This document shows positions 25,397-35,604 of a stretch of 43,493 nucleotides of DNA, piece by piece. The position numbers were made by a program, and so were the translations under genes. The stretch is from Candidatus Accumulibacter appositus (GTDB lineage Bacteria > Pseudomonadota > Gammaproteobacteria > Burkholderiales > Rhodocyclaceae). Location of the stretch: assembly GCA_000585055.1 (NCBI GenBank), contig JEMX01000057.1, positions 316 to 43,808 of the forward strand. The letters are read 5' to 3'. The notes beneath the pieces are model-generated. The model was given only the letters and a program-made list of their open reading frames with translations, made no database searches and was not told the origin of the DNA. The stretch's first letter is position 1; each line of letters begins with the position of its first letter.

Positions 25397-26137
25397 TCAA
25401 GTCAGCAGCTCCCGGGTCAGGGTTTCGCCGTCCCAGCACAGGCACTCGCCAGCCTGGTCGGTCCAGTCCGCCATCACCCAGCGCTCGACGTGGATGCCAT
25501 CGACGATGTGATCGTGGCGTGCCGGGCGATGCGTGTGCCCGTGGATCAGCGTGGCGTAGCCGTGCGCGCGCAGGAAATCGTCGGTCGCGGCGGGATTGAC
25601 GTCCATCAGGAAATCCGCCTTGCCACGCTTGGCCGACTCGCTTTGCTGGCGAAGCGCAAGGATTGCTTGCCGGCGTTCGTGCAGCGGTTTGGCAAGGAAG
25701 GCAGATTGCCAATCATCCTGACGAGCGAGAGCGCGAAACGCCTGGTAGTCGCGGTCGTCGGTGCACAGCGCGTCGCCGTGCGCAAGAACGAACTGCCAGG
25801 TGGGCAGCGACAAGACGTGCGGATCGGCGAGCAGGCGCGCGCCGCAGCCCGCCATGAAGGAGTCGCCAAGCAGGAAATCGCGGTTGCCGTGCAGCAAAGA
25901 CAGCCCGACGCCACTGCGGGTCAGCGCGCGCAACGCGGCAACGATGTCCGCGGCGAAGGAGTCCTCGCCAGCATTGCCCTGGTCGAGACAGTCGTCACCC
26001 GGCCAGGCTTCGAAGAGATCGCCGAGGATGAACAAGTGCTCGGCAGAACGCGCGCGACCGGCAAGGAAATCGAGGAAAATGCGGGTGACCACTGGCGCCT
26101 GTGGCGCCAGATGGACGTCGGAAATGAAGAGAATCAA
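25397..26137 (-). CDS. lpxH: UDP-2,3-diacylglucosamine diphosphatase
   Basis: 246 residues, a calcineurin-like metallophosphoesterase that cleaves UDP-2,3-diacylglucosamine to lipid X in lipid A synthesis. Metal ligands are visible in order: D and H of FISDVHL, D of GDLFEAWPGDD, N of HGNRDF, H of LAHGDAL, and HGHTHRP. A four-residue-type LLGD stretch after GNRDF is typical of LpxH. It lies between ppiB and recQ with gaps of 31 bases on each side, in the usual betaproteobacterial neighbourhood. It acts at the cytoplasmic face of the inner membrane. Confidence 0.94.
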   Translation of the reverse strand: MILFISDVHLAPQAPVVTRIFLDFLAGRARSAEHLFILGDLFEAWPGDDCLDQGNAGEDSFAADIVAALRALTRSGVGLSLLHGNRDFLLGDSFMAGCGARLLADPHVLSLPTWQFVLAHGDALCTDDRDYQAFRALARQDDWQSAFLAKPLHERRQAILALRQQSESAKRGKADFLMDVNPAATDDFLRAHGYATLIHGHTHRPARHDHIVDGIHVERWVMADWTDQAGECLCWDGETLTRELLT

Positions 26138-26168
26138 GGGTGCTACAGATCCGACGCCAGAGCAGGCT

Positions 26169-26660
26169 TCAGCAGACTTCAGCGCGTTCGATCAGCACGT
26201 CGTCGACCGGCACGTCACGATGGAAACCGGACGAGCCGGTGCGCACGCCCTTGATCTTGTCGACCACCTCGGTGCCTTCGACGACCTTCCCGAAGACGCA
26301 GTAGCCCCAACCCTCGGCATTCGCCGCGCGGTAGTTCAGCGCAGCGTTATCGGCCACATTGATGAAGAACTGTGCGGTCGCCGAATGCGGCTCATTGGTA
26401 CGCGCCATGGCCAAGGTGTAGGCATCGTTCTTGAGGCCGTTGTCGGCTTCGTTCTTGATGGGCGCCTTGCACGGCTTCTGCTTCATGCCCGGCGCAAAAC
26501 CGCCGCCCTGGACCATGAAGCCGGGAATGACGCGATGAAAGATGGTGTTGTCGTAGTGGCCAGCGGTAGCGTAGTCGAGAAAGTTCTGTGCCGAGAGAGG
26601 CGCCTTCTCGGTGTCCAGCTCGATGGCAATGACGCCAAGATTGGTGTGCAGCTTGATCAT
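26169..26660 (-). CDS. ppiB: Peptidyl-prolyl isomerase B (cytoplasmic cyclophilin)
   Basis: 163 residues, starting MIKLHTNLG at 26660 behind AAGGA; the frame remains open further upstream but runs into ppiA. Cyclophilin residues are present: [15 protein letters not shown] with the catalytic arginine, [12 protein letters not shown], and [14 protein letters not shown]. No signal peptide, so it is cytoplasmic, in contrast to the upstream ppiA paralogue ten bases away. Length agrees with E. coli PpiB (164). Confidence 0.94.
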   Translation of the reverse strand: MIKLHTNLGVIAIELDTEKAPLSAQNFLDYATAGHYDNTIFHRVIPGFMVQGGGFAPGMKQKPCKAPIKNEADNGLKNDAYTLAMARTNEPHSATAQFFINVADNAALNYRAANAEGWGYCVFGKVVEGTEVVDKIKGVRTGSSGFHRDVPVDDVLIERAEVC

Positions 26661-26670
26661 GCGTGATTCC

Positions 26671-27231
26671 TTATTTGTTCTCGGGGATGATTTTGACCGA
26701 CTGGATGGTGACCGGCTCACGAGGAACGTTCTGGTGACCGCTGCGGTTGCCGGTGGGCACCTTGGCAATCTTGTCGGCAACGTCCATGCCTGCGGTGAGC
26801 TTGCCAAAGACGGTGTAACCCCAGCCGTCGGATCCAGGGTAGTTGAGGGCGGCATTGTCCTGGTGGTTGATGAAGAACTGCGAACTCGCCGAATGCGGGT
26901 CAGGAGTACGCGCCATGGCAATCGTCCAGCGATCATTCTTCAGGCCATTGCGGGCTTCGTTTTCAACTTTTCTCGGCGCCGGTTTCTGCTCCATCGCGGC
27001 GCTGAAACCACCGCCCTGGATCATGAATCCGGGAATGACACGGTGAAAAATCGTGCCGTTGTAGAAACCTTCGTTGACGTACTGAACGAAGTTCTTGACG
27101 GTTTTCGGTGCTTTCTCGGAATCAAGCTCAACGACCATTGTCCCCATGCTGGTCTGCATTTCGATGGTCGGTGCGGCCAGCGCAGCAGAGGATAGAAGCG
27201 CAGCGACCAGCGGTGCAAGCATCTTGTACAT
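26671..27231 (-). CDS. ppiA: Periplasmic peptidyl-prolyl isomerase (cyclophilin)
   Basis: 186 residues. A signal peptide is clear, with a short charged start, a hydrophobic run (about 5-18) and an ALAAP-type cleavage region near residue 19-20. The cyclophilin core shows [27 protein letters not shown] and [20 protein letters not shown] precedes the ATG at 27231. It is first of the ppiA-ppiB-lpxH-recQ run and transcribed away from cysS. It should assist folding of exported proteins. Confidence 0.93.
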   Translation of the reverse strand: MYKMLAPLVAALLSSAALAAPTIEMQTSMGTMVVELDSEKAPKTVKNFVQYVNEGFYNGTIFHRVIPGFMIQGGGFSAAMEQKPAPRKVENEARNGLKNDRWTIAMARTPDPHSASSQFFINHQDNAALNYPGSDGWGYTVFGKLTAGMDVADKIAKVPTGNRSGHQNVPREPVTIQSVKIIPENK

Positions 27232-27373
27232 CGGGAACTCCTTGGTAAATTATTCGCCGGTTACGATCCTCGCACAGCCCGTACTGGCACGCCTCTAGGC
27301 GGGCGTCACCGCTCACTGGAGCAAGGCAGAGAGCAAGGCCGAGCGCCCCCCGGGGAGATCAAGGACATCGTTA

Positions 27374-27382
27374 TGGTATACT
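27374..27382 (+). promoter_or_regulatory. Extended -10 upstream of cysS
   Basis: TGGTATACT fits TGn plus TATACT (one mismatch to TATAAT). It lies in the 266-base gap between ppiA and cysS and would give a leader of about 110 bases. Confidence 0.45.
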
Positions 27383-27497
27383 GGCGAGTTAAGCGGTTGG
27401 CTGTCACTTGGCCGGTGAATTCTAACAAGAAGTACGTCGAAACCAAAGCACTCCCCACTCGCGCCCTTCGGCGCCGAGCACTCTCGTGAGTCCGACA

Positions 27498-28871
27498 ATG
27501 CTGAAAATATACAACTCGCTGGCGAGGGAAAAACAGGACTTTGTGCCGATAAACCCCGGCGAGGCACGCATGTACGTCTGCGGCATGACCGTTTACGACT
27601 ACTGCCATCTCGGTCATGCCCGCGTCCTGGTCGTCTTTGACATCGTGCAACGCTGGCTGCGCGCCAGCGGGCTGCGCGTGACCTACGTTCGCAACATCAC
27701 CGACATCGATGACAAAATCATCAAACGTGCATTGGAAAACAAGCAAAGCATCGCCGAGCTGAGCGAGCACTTCATCACCTTCATGAACGAAGATGCCGCA
27801 GCGCTGGGCATCGAGCCGCCGGATCATGAACCCCGCGCCACCGCCTACGTGCCACAGATGCTCGACCTGATCGGGCAGCTGGAAAAGAATGGCCTCGCCT
27901 ACCAGGCAAAGGACGGCGACGTGAACTTTGCGGTGCGCAAGTTCGCTGGCTACGGCAAGCTTTCGGGAAAGTCACTTGATGACCTGCGGGCGGGCGAACG
28001 CGTCGAAGTCGACAGCGCCAAGGGCGACCCGCTCGACTTCGTTCTCTGGAAACATGCCCGCGAAAACGAGCCTTTCTGGCCTTCGCCGTGGGGCAATGGC
28101 CGCCCCGGATGGCATATCGAGTGCTCGGCGATGAGTTCCGACCTGCTCGGCAAGCACTTCGACATTCACGGGGGCGGCCAGGATCTGCAGTTTCCCCACC
28201 ACGAGAACGAGATCGCTCAATCCGAAGGCGCGCATGGCTGCCAGTTTGTGAACTACTGGATGCATAACGGCTTCGTTCGGGTCGCCGAGGAAAAAATGTC
28301 GAAATCACTCGGCAATTTTTTCACGATCAGGGAGATCCTCAAGAAATACGACGCCGAAGTTGTCCGCTTCTTCATCCTGCGCGCCCATTACCGTAGCCCG
28401 CTCAACTACTCGGACAGCCATCTCGACGATGCCCGTCAGGCCCTGTCCCGACTCTATACGGCGCTCAAGAGCGTGGACGCCGAAGCCTCGCCGGTTGACT
28501 GGGAGGAGCCGCACGCCTTGCGTTTCACGCAGGCAATGAACGACGACTTCAACACCCCAGAAGCCTGCGCGGTGCTGTTCGATCTGGCTGCCGAAGTCAA
28601 CCGCAGCAGGTCGCCGGCGCTGGCCGGGCAGTTGCGCGCACTGGCGGGGCTGCTCGGTCTGCTGACGCGCGATCCACAAGTATTCCTGCAAGCTACACCG
28701 AGCAGCGAAACCGAAGCCAGTATCGCGCACGTCGAAGCGCGCATCGCCGAACGCGTCGCCGCCAAGAAGAACAAGGACTACGCGGCGGCGGATCGCATTC
28801 GCGGCGAACTGCTGGCGGCGGGTATCGTCCTCGAAGATAGCGCCGCCGGAACCACCTGGCGCCGCCAGTAG
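27498..28871 (+). CDS. cysS: Cysteinyl-tRNA synthetase
   Basis: 457 residues from the ATG at 27498 ([10 protein letters not shown]); a GTG twelve bases upstream is less likely. It is a class I synthetase charging tRNA-Cys. C28 in YVCGMTVYD is a zinc ligand, HLGH (37-40) is the HIGH motif, and KMSKS lies at 266-270. [10 protein letters not shown] and [20 protein letters not shown] supply the other zinc ligands. The C-terminal helical domain ends with [20 protein letters not shown], as usual. Convergent with the binding-protein gene after 33 bases. Confidence 0.96.
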   Translation: MLKIYNSLAREKQDFVPINPGEARMYVCGMTVYDYCHLGHARVLVVFDIVQRWLRASGLRVTYVRNITDIDDKIIKRALENKQSIAELSEHFITFMNEDAAALGIEPPDHEPRATAYVPQMLDLIGQLEKNGLAYQAKDGDVNFAVRKFAGYGKLSGKSLDDLRAGERVEVDSAKGDPLDFVLWKHARENEPFWPSPWGNGRPGWHIECSAMSSDLLGKHFDIHGGGQDLQFPHHENEIAQSEGAHGCQFVNYWMHNGFVRVAEEKMSKSLGNFFTIREILKKYDAEVVRFFILRAHYRSPLNYSDSHLDDARQALSRLYTALKSVDAEASPVDWEEPHALRFTQAMNDDFNTPEACAVLFDLAAEVNRSRSPALAGQLRALAGLLGLLTRDPQVFLQATPSSETEASIAHVEARIAERVAAKKNKDYAAADRIRGELLAAGIVLEDSAAGTTWRRQ

Positions 28872-28904
28872 TCACCGGCGAACGGGCACAACCGAGCAGG
28901 AAGA

Positions 28905-30047
28905 TCAACGCATGATGCGTCCGCCTGGCCCGATGACGGTCAGGTCGACATAACGCGAGCCGCGCCTATCGTTCGCAGAATAGCTGACGCGATACCCACC
29001 CAGGTCGAGGTTGTGCATGCTCTCCAAAGCACTGACCAGCCCTTCGCGAGTCAGCTCCTTGCCCGCCTTGCGGATCGCTTCGACCAGCACTTTGGCCATC
29101 GCATAGGCCTCGAAGCCATAGTACGAGGGCTTTGCCTGCGGACCGATCAGCTTCTGGTACTCGTGCGCCAGCGGCGTCGTATCGCTCCACGGCGAAGGCA
29201 TGACCTGCGAGATGCCAATGCCGCGCGCCGCCTCACCGAGCTCCTGGACCAGCAATTCGGCGCCAACCGGGGACAGAGTCATGAATTGTGGCAGCTGATC
29301 GGCTTTCCTCATGGCTCGGACGAAAGCGGCCGTGGGTTTGTAGAGCGTCACCATGATCACCGCCTGCGGGTTCACCCTGACGATCTGCTGCACCGCCTGA
29401 GCGACATCGACCGAGTTGCGCTCGACTGTCGCCACCGCGGTCGGCGTCAGTTGATGCTTATCGAGCGCGCCGACCACGCCCTCGAGACCCGACTTGCCGA
29501 AACCGTCATTCTGATACAGGACGGCAATGTTCTCGATGCCCAGCGAGACCAGATGTTTGACCAAGGCTTCGGTTTCGTTCGCGTAGCTGGCCCGGACGTT
29601 GAACATGTAACGATTGTTCGGATTATCCTTTGGCAACTGGCGGATCGAATCGGCACCGGAAATCGCGCCTACCAGCGGCACGCGGGCGACCCCGAAAGCC
29701 TCGTTCATCGCCGCGGTGGTCGCACTCGACCCGTAAGAAGCGAGCAGGGCAAAAACTTTTTCAGTATTGATCAAGGCCTTGGTATTGGCCACCGCGCGTT
29801 CGGTCTCGTAGCCGTCGTCAAGGACACGCAGCGACAACATCCTGCCGTTGATGCCGCCGCCCTCATTGATCTGGCGGAAGTAGGTCTGGATGACTCTCTT
29901 CATATCCAGTCCGTACGCGCCATTGGGGCCGGAAAATGGCGCGGTCATGCCGATCAGGATGCCGTTGGCGGTCACCCCTGCCTCACCCGCTGCCACGCAG
30001 CCAAAGCAGCTCAACAGAGCGCACAGCAGCGCCTTCGCAAAGCTCAT
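28905..30047 (-). CDS. ABC-type branched-chain amino-acid-like substrate-binding protein
   Basis: 380 residues starting at 30047 (MSFAKALLC), behind GGAGGGGG. A signal peptide covers about 1-22. The mature protein has the periplasmic-binding type I fold of the LivK family: GMTAPFSGPNGAYG, INEGGGINGRMLSLRVLDDGYE, ALLASYGSSATTAAM, VPLVGAISGADSIR, and VLYQNDGFGKSGLEG. No permease or ATPase genes adjoin it, so it is an orphan binding protein and its ligand is unknown. Similar solitary proteins are numerous in betaproteobacteria. Confidence 0.88.
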   Translation of the reverse strand: MSFAKALLCALLSCFGCVAAGEAGVTANGILIGMTAPFSGPNGAYGLDMKRVIQTYFRQINEGGGINGRMLSLRVLDDGYETERAVANTKALINTEKVFALLASYGSSATTAAMNEAFGVARVPLVGAISGADSIRQLPKDNPNNRYMFNVRASYANETEALVKHLVSLGIENIAVLYQNDGFGKSGLEGVVGALDKHQLTPTAVATVERNSVDVAQAVQQIVRVNPQAVIMVTLYKPTAAFVRAMRKADQLPQFMTLSPVGAELLVQELGEAARGIGISQVMPSPWSDTTPLAHEYQKLIGPQAKPSYYGFEAYAMAKVLVEAIRKAGKELTREGLVSALESMHNLDLGGYRVSYSANDRRGSRYVDLTVIGPGGRIMR

Positions 30048-30271
30048 CCGTTTGCCCCCTCCGCGGTACGCGCTCACGGCCGTCTGTGTGAACCGTTTGA
30101 CCAAGAAAGCAAGAATGGCAAGAAAAACTGACAGCCGGCTTACACGGCAGTGGAGGAGGAGGAGGAGAAGACGCGTGGAAAGAAGTCGCTGGGGACTTGC
30201 TGAAGGGCGCTGCCGGCCTGCGCCGCACCGCCGCAAGCGGGCAAACGCAGGCCTGCGCAGCGGAACGGCGC

Positions 30272-31393
30272 TTAGCTCGCCGCGAAGAAGTCGCGGACCC
30301 GATCCATCCAGGACTTGGCGCGCGGATTATGACGTCCCGAGTTTTCCTGACTCGATTCTTCGAGTTCGCGCAGCAACTCTTTTTGACGGTCAGTCAGGTG
30401 AACTGGCGTTTCGACAACCACATGACACATCAGGTCCCCATGCGCGTGGCTGCGCACGCTCTTGATCCCTTTTCCGCGCAGGCGAAAGACTTTGCCGGAT
30501 TGCGTTTCCGCAGGAATCCTGACTTTTGCCGCCCCGTCAAGGGTCGGGATATCGATCTCGCCGCCGAGCGCGGCAGTCGTAAAGCTGATCGGCATTTCAC
30601 AGTGCAGATCGCTCTGCTCGCGCTGAAATACCGGGTGCGCCTTGAGGTGAATCTGAACGTAGAGATCCCCCGACGGCCCGCCATTGACGCCGTGTTCGCC
30701 CTCGCCAGAGAGCCGTATGCGATCGCCCTCATCAACCCCGGCCGGGATCTTGACGGCCAGCGTCTTGTGTTGCTTGACACGGCCCGCGCCGTGACACGGA
30801 GCGCAGGGATCGGCCACGAAACGACCGGTGCCATGACACTTGGGGCAGGTTTGCTGGATCGAGAAAAAGCCTTGCTGCAGGCGAACCTGGCCACTCCCCT
30901 GACAGGTCGGGCAGGTCTTCGGCTGCGTACCGGCCTTGGCGCCGCTCCCTTGACAGGCAGCGCAGACTTCCATGGTCGGAATGCGAATCTTGGTTTCGGT
31001 ACCAAAGGCCGCTTGCTCGAGGGTGATTTCGAGGTTGTAGCGCAGGTCTGCGCCGCGATAGATGTTCGAACGACCGCCGCCACCGCGAGCGCCGCCGAAG
31101 ATCTCATCGAAAATACCGCCAAAAGAATCGGAGAAACCGCCCGGACCGCCGCCCATGCCCGACTGGGGATCGACCCCGGCGTGACCGTACTGATCGTAGG
31201 CCGCGCGCTGTTGGACGTCGGAGAGAATCTCGTAGGCTTCCTTGGCTTCCTTGAACTGCTCCTCGGCCTTGGGATTATCCGGATTGCGGTCCGGATGGTG
31301 TTTCATCGCCAGCTTGCGGTAGGCCTTCTTGATTTCTTCATCGGACGCGTCGCGATTGACGCCGAGAATGTCGTAAAAGTCGCGTTTAGCCAT
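30272..31393 (-). CDS. dnaJ: Chaperone DnaJ
   Basis: 373 residues. The J domain has the HPD triad at 33-35. A glycine/phenylalanine-rich stretch (about 75-110) follows. Then come four CxxCxGxG-type zinc repeats ([32 protein letters not shown]) and the C-terminal substrate-binding domain. It stimulates DnaK ATPase. The gene is 66 bases after dnaK, with a perfect TATAAT between them that may add a second promoter. Confidence 0.96.
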   Translation of the reverse strand: MAKRDFYDILGVNRDASDEEIKKAYRKLAMKHHPDRNPDNPKAEEQFKEAKEAYEILSDVQQRAAYDQYGHAGVDPQSGMGGGPGGFSDSFGGIFDEIFGGARGGGGRSNIYRGADLRYNLEITLEQAAFGTETKIRIPTMEVCAACQGSGAKAGTQPKTCPTCQGSGQVRLQQGFFSIQQTCPKCHGTGRFVADPCAPCHGAGRVKQHKTLAVKIPAGVDEGDRIRLSGEGEHGVNGGPSGDLYVQIHLKAHPVFQREQSDLHCEMPISFTTAALGGEIDIPTLDGAAKVRIPAETQSGKVFRLRGKGIKSVRSHAHGDLMCHVVVETPVHLTDRQKELLRELEESSQENSGRHNPRAKSWMDRVRDFFAAS

Positions 31394-31430
31394 CGTTTCT
31401 CAAGCATGTTGTGGGACGGAGCGAGGCGCG

Positions 31431-31436
31431 ATTATA
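31431..31436 (-). promoter_or_regulatory. -10 element between dnaK and dnaJ
   Basis: A perfect TATAAT on the minus strand 37 bases before the dnaJ start. The -35 is poor, so this is only a candidate internal promoter. Confidence 0.35.
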
Positions 31437-31459
31437 CGCCCCGCCCTGCAGCAGGACGC

Positions 31460-33406
31460 TTACTTCTTGTCTTTGACTTCGGTGAACTCGGCATCGACAA
31501 CGTCGCTGTCGTCCTTTCTCGTATCACCCGCGGACTCGCCTCCCGGAGCATGCTGCTGCTCCGCCCCGGCAGCACCCGCTTCGGCCTGCTGCTTGGCGTA
31601 CATCTTCTCGCCAAGTTTTTGTGCCGCCGTGCCAAGGGCCTCGGTTTTCGCCTTGATGCTCTCGACGTCATCGCCGCGAATCGATTCCTCTGCTTCCTTC
31701 ATCGCCGCTTCAATGGCCGCCTTCTCGTCATCGGCAAGCTCCTTGCCGTATTCGGCAAGCGACTTCTTGACCGAATGGATCATGCCGTCGCACTGATTGC
31801 GCGCTTCGGCCAATTCGTGCGCCTTACGGTCCTCTTCAGCGTGCACTTCGGCATCCTGCACCATGCGCTGCACTTCTTCCTCGCTGAGGCCAGAAGAGGC
31901 TTGGATCTTGATCTTGTTCTCCTTGCCGGTGGCCTTGTCCTTGGCCGAGACATGCAGGATGCCGTTGGCGTCGATATCGAAAGTGACTTCGATCTGCGGC
32001 ATGCCGCGTGGCGCCGGCGGGATGTCCGACAGGTTGAACTGTCCCAGGCTCTTGTTGCCGCTGGCCATTTCACGTTCGCCCTGGAGAACGTGAATGGTCA
32101 CCGCCGACTGCCCATCGTCGGCCGTCGAGAAGACCTGATTCGCCTTGGTCGGGATGGTGGTGTTCTTCTTGATCAGCTTGGTCATCACCCCGCCAAGCGT
32201 TTCGATCCCCAGCGACAGCGGCGTCACATCGAGCAGCAATACGTCCTTGACCTCACCCTGCAGCACGCCGCCCTGAATGGCTGCACCAACGGCGACGGCT
32301 TCGTCCGGATTGACGTCGCGACGGGGCTCCTTGCCGAAGAAGGCCTTCACTTTTTCCTGCACCTTCGGCATCCGCGACTGACCACCGACCAGGATCACGT
32401 CGTCGATGTCGCTCATCTTGATGCCGGCATCTTTGAGGGCGATGCGGCAGGGCTCGATGGTGCGGTCGACGAGTTCGTCCACCAGTGCCTCGAACTTGGC
32501 GCGGGTGATCTTCAACGTCAGGTGCTTGGGTCCGGAGCTGTCAGCGGTGATGTACGGCAGGTTGATTTCCGTCTGCTGGCCCGATGAGAGCTCGATTTTG
32601 GCTTTCTCGGCCGCATCCTTGAGGCGCTGCAGCGCGAGGACGTCGGCCTTCAGGTTGACACCCGACTCCTTCTTGAACTCTTCGATGATGTAGTCGATGA
32701 GGCGTTGGTCGAAGTCTTCGCCACCGAGGAAGGTGTCGCCGTTGGTGGACAAGACCTCGAACTGGTGCTCACCTTCGACCTGCGCGATTTCGATAATCGA
32801 AATGTCGAACGTGCCACCACCAAGGTCATAGACCGCGATCTTCTTGTCGCCCTGCTTCTTGTCCATTCCGAAAGCCAGCGCCGCGGCAGTCGGCTCGTTG
32901 ATGATCCGCTTGACTTCGAGACCCGCGATGCGACCGGCGTCTTTCGTCGCCTGACGCTGGCTGTCGTTGAAGTAGGCCGGCACGGTGATCACCGCTTCGC
33001 TCACTTCCTCGCCGAGATAATCCTCGGCGGTCCTCTTCATCTTGCGCAGCACTTCCGCGGAAACCTGCGGCGGGGCGATCTTCTTGCCGCGCACCTCGAC
33101 CCAAGCGTCGGCGTTGTCCGCCTTGAGAATCTTGAAAGGCATCAGCGCGATGTCCTTCTGTACCTCCTTCTCTTCGAAGCGGCGACCGATCAGGCGCTTG
33201 ATGGCGTACAGGGTGTTCTTCGGATTGGTGACTGCCTGCCGCTTGGCTGGCGCGCCGCAAAGAATTTCGTCATCCTCGGCGTAGGCAACGATCGACGGCG
33301 TGGTACGCGCACCTTCAGAGTTTTCAATGACCTTCGGCTTGCCGTTTTCCATGACGGCAACGCAGGAGTTGGTCGTGCCCAGATCAATGCCGATGATCTT
33401 GCCCAT
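31460..33406 (-). CDS. dnaK: Chaperone DnaK (Hsp70)
   Basis: 648 residues. Hsp70 signatures: [14 protein letters not shown] at the start, the [15 protein letters not shown] phosphate-binding loop, [14 protein letters not shown], and the substrate-binding domain [20 protein letters not shown]. The acidic C-terminus ends [20 protein letters not shown] precedes the ATG. It is the middle gene of grpE-dnaK-dnaJ, 97 bases after grpE. A small hairpin (33474-33491) sits in that gap. Confidence 0.97.
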   Translation of the reverse strand: MGKIIGIDLGTTNSCVAVMENGKPKVIENSEGARTTPSIVAYAEDDEILCGAPAKRQAVTNPKNTLYAIKRLIGRRFEEKEVQKDIALMPFKILKADNADAWVEVRGKKIAPPQVSAEVLRKMKRTAEDYLGEEVSEAVITVPAYFNDSQRQATKDAGRIAGLEVKRIINEPTAAALAFGMDKKQGDKKIAVYDLGGGTFDISIIEIAQVEGEHQFEVLSTNGDTFLGGEDFDQRLIDYIIEEFKKESGVNLKADVLALQRLKDAAEKAKIELSSGQQTEINLPYITADSSGPKHLTLKITRAKFEALVDELVDRTIEPCRIALKDAGIKMSDIDDVILVGGQSRMPKVQEKVKAFFGKEPRRDVNPDEAVAVGAAIQGGVLQGEVKDVLLLDVTPLSLGIETLGGVMTKLIKKNTTIPTKANQVFSTADDGQSAVTIHVLQGEREMASGNKSLGQFNLSDIPPAPRGMPQIEVTFDIDANGILHVSAKDKATGKENKIKIQASSGLSEEEVQRMVQDAEVHAEEDRKAHELAEARNQCDGMIHSVKKSLAEYGKELADDEKAAIEAAMKEAEESIRGDDVESIKAKTEALGTAAQKLGEKMYAKQQAEAGAAGAEQQHAPGGESAGDTRKDDSDVVDAEFTEVKDKK

Positions 33407-33473
33407 ATCAGAATCCTTTCAGTATTTCGGTAAATTGTGACGACATCCGCCCACTGGCTGAATGCCTGGTGAC

Positions 33474-33491
33474 AAGCCCAAACTGGGGCTT
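33474..33491 (-). other. Small hairpin in the grpE-dnaK gap
   Basis: AAGCCC and GGGCTT form a six-base stem around a six-base loop. On the minus strand it is not followed by a T run, so it is unlikely to be a full terminator. It may affect processing or stability of the mRNA. Confidence 0.35.
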
Positions 33492-33503
33492 ATCGCAGAA
33501 ATT

Positions 33504-34064
33504 TCAAGCTTTGGCCTTGGCAACGACAACCATTGCCGGACGCAAGACGCGGTCCGCCAGCAGATAGCCCTTCTGCAGGACCGTGACCACGGAGTTAGGC
33601 TCCTGCTCCGATTCGACGACGCTGATCGCCTGGTGCAGGTTGGGATCAAACTTCTCGCCGAGCGGGTTGACTTCTTTCAACGCCGATTTCTCGAAAGCGG
33701 CGACCAGCTGCTTGAGGGTGACTTCGCTTCCCGCACGCAAACTGTCGACGCTCTGCGCCTCTGTCGCCAGGGCGATTTCCAGGCTATCCTTAACCGCCAG
33801 CAGCTCCCGAGCAAAGCGCTCGATGGCGAACTTGGCGGCCTTGGCGATATCCTCTTGGGCTCGTCGGCGCACGTTTTCGGTTTCCGCTTTGGCGCGCAAC
33901 CACGCGTCGTGATGCTCGGCGGCTTTCAGCTCGGCGTCGCGCAAGGCGTCTTCAAGGCTCGGCGCACGCTCTTCGGCAGGCGCGCTTTCGTCAGTCGCGG
34001 CAACGGGCTGCGGCGTTTCAGGGGCTGGATTGCTCTCGTCAGGCTGTGTGTCGTTTGCTTGCAT
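33504..34064 (-). CDS. grpE: Nucleotide exchange factor GrpE
   Basis: 186 residues from the ATG at 34064 ([11 protein letters not shown]), behind GGGAGA. An acidic, disordered N-terminus is followed by a long coiled-coil helix (about 45-110) and the beta domain ending in [28 protein letters not shown], the GrpE signature. It releases ADP from DnaK. It is the first gene of the heat-shock operon, behind a sigma-32-like promoter. The frame remains open upstream but the extra part looks non-coding. Confidence 0.95.
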   Translation of the reverse strand: MQANDTQPDESNPAPETPQPVAATDESAPAEERAPSLEDALRDAELKAAEHHDAWLRAKAETENVRRRAQEDIAKAAKFAIERFARELLAVKDSLEIALATEAQSVDSLRAGSEVTLKQLVAAFEKSALKEVNPLGEKFDPNLHQAISVVESEQEPNSVVTVLQKGYLLADRVLRPAMVVVAKAKA

Positions 34065-34090
34065 ATATGATCTCCCAGAAAACTGCTGGC

Positions 34091-34118
34091 AGATTGGGGC
34101 GGGTTTTTCGATTTCAAG
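34091..34118 (-). promoter_or_regulatory. Sigma-32-type heat-shock promoter of grpE-dnaK-dnaJ
   Basis: CTTGAAA (34112-34118, minus strand) is followed after 12 bases by CCCCAATCT (34091-34099). This closely fits the sigma-32 consensus of CTTGAAA and CCCCATnT. Transcription would start about 20 bases before the grpE ATG. Confidence 0.75.
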
Positions 34119-34240
34119 GCTTTTTCTACACCTCAGGTGGTGGAAGGCCGCCTCAATTCGCGCATAATTGCCCATTCGGCGCTTTGTTGCGCGGCCAGTC
34201 CCTCAATTCTCTCTAGTCCGCCACAGGACTCGGTGCTCGC

Positions 34241-35590
34241 ATGACGGAGAAAATCGGCAAATATCAGATCATTCGCACGCTCGGCAAGGGTGCGACCGCG
34301 GTCGTCTATCTGGCCCAGGATCCGGACGCGGACCGTCAGGTCGCCATCAAGCTGATCCGCTTTGGCAAGGACAGCGCCGCCATGTCACGGCGCTTGCGCA
34401 AGATCTTCCAGACCGAGGACGCGATCGGTCGGCGGCTCGATCACCCGAACATCGTCAAGGTGTACGACGCCGTCGTCGAGAAGGATCACGCCTACCTGGT
34501 CATGGAATTCGTCGACGGCGGCGCGCTCGACCGCTTCTGTGCGATCAATCGCCTGCTGCCGATGTACCGCGTCATCGGCATCATTTTCAAGTGTTGTCTG
34601 GCGCTCGACCACGCCTTCCGCCAGGGCGTCGTCCACCGCGATATCAAGCCGGCCAACATCCTGCTCGACGCCGACGACAATCCGCGCATTACCGACTTCG
34701 GCCTGGGGCTGAACCTGCACAAGGACATGGGCAAGGACTCGACCTTCGTCATGGGCGTCGGCTCACCCGCCTACATGTCTCCGGAACAGGTCAAGAACTA
34801 CCCGCTCAATCACAAGACCGACCTCTATTCTCTGGGCGTCCTGCTTTTTCAGTTGCTCACCGGGCGACTGCCGTTTCGTGCCAACAATCCCGCGACGCTG
34901 GTCTACAAGATCGTCAACATGGATTCACCGTCGGTTTGTGCGCTGAACCCCAACCTGCCGCCCGGCCTTGATGCAATCATCAAGAAATCGCTCGAGAAGG
35001 ACCTCTACAGCCGCTACCGCAATGGTGCAGCGTTCGCCAAGGATCTCTCGGCGGTACGCTACCAGATGCTCGATGAAGATCAGACGGAACAGGATCTGAC
35101 GCACTTCAAAACCCTGCGCAGGCTCGACTTCTTCGTTGAATTCGAGGATGTCGAGCTGTGGGAAGTGCTGCGCATCAGCAGATGGCAAGAGATATCGGAA
35201 AAAGTCACCCTGATCCGTGAAGGCGACCACCACCGCAAGTTTGGCGTCATTGTTGACGGCTTCGTCGAAGTATCGACCAACGGGCGGGTCATCTGCCGAC
35301 TCGGTTCGAGCGACGTGATCGGCGAAATGGCTTTCTTGCACCCCACCGACACCCTGCGCCACGCCACGGTGGTCACCCTGGAAAGCACTCTGTTCCTTGA
35401 AATCAATAGCGGCGCACTCGAACTGGCTTCGGATGAGCTGCGCGAGCGCTTCAACAAGGTGCTGCTGACCAAGCTGCTCACCCGCCTGCGCGAGGCCAAC
35501 AAAGTCCTCGCCAAGCTGGGTCAAACCGCCGTCCAGGGCAGCCTGTCGGCCTCCTCTCTCGGGCTGACGCCACCGCTCGAATTGCTCTAG
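34241..35590 (+). CDS. Ser/Thr protein kinase with cyclic-nucleotide-binding domain
   Basis: 449 residues. A Hanks-type kinase domain (about 7-275) has the glycine loop LGKGATAVVY, K37 in VAIK, H132-R-D134 in VVHRDIKPANILL, D152 of DFG, and SPAYMSPEQ. All catalytic residues are present. A cyclic-nucleotide-binding domain (about 310-430) follows, with FGVIVDGFVEV and SDVIGEMAFLHPTDTLRHATV resembling a CAP-type phosphate cassette. There is no transmembrane segment. It is divergent from grpE across 176 bases that include the heat-shock promoter. A cNMP-regulated kinase is inferred; substrates are unknown. Confidence 0.88.
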   Translation: MTEKIGKYQIIRTLGKGATAVVYLAQDPDADRQVAIKLIRFGKDSAAMSRRLRKIFQTEDAIGRRLDHPNIVKVYDAVVEKDHAYLVMEFVDGGALDRFCAINRLLPMYRVIGIIFKCCLALDHAFRQGVVHRDIKPANILLDADDNPRITDFGLGLNLHKDMGKDSTFVMGVGSPAYMSPEQVKNYPLNHKTDLYSLGVLLFQLLTGRLPFRANNPATLVYKIVNMDSPSVCALNPNLPPGLDAIIKKSLEKDLYSRYRNGAAFAKDLSAVRYQMLDEDQTEQDLTHFKTLRRLDFFVEFEDVELWEVLRISRWQEISEKVTLIREGDHHRKFGVIVDGFVEVSTNGRVICRLGSSDVIGEMAFLHPTDTLRHATVVTLESTLFLEINSGALELASDELRERFNKVLLTKLLTRLREANKVLAKLGQTAVQGSLSASSLGLTPPLELL

Positions 35591-35604
35591 AGGGCTGGCG
35601 AACT

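Noticed and set aside
30197..32587. A long plus-strand open frame antisense to dnaJ and dnaK
   Set aside because: Long antisense frames opposite dnaK are a known by-product of its codon bias. The translation shows no family motif and the minus strand carries clear DnaK and DnaJ.
33474..33491. Terminator between grpE and dnaK
   Set aside because: Six-base stem without a following T run; the operon should continue into dnaK.
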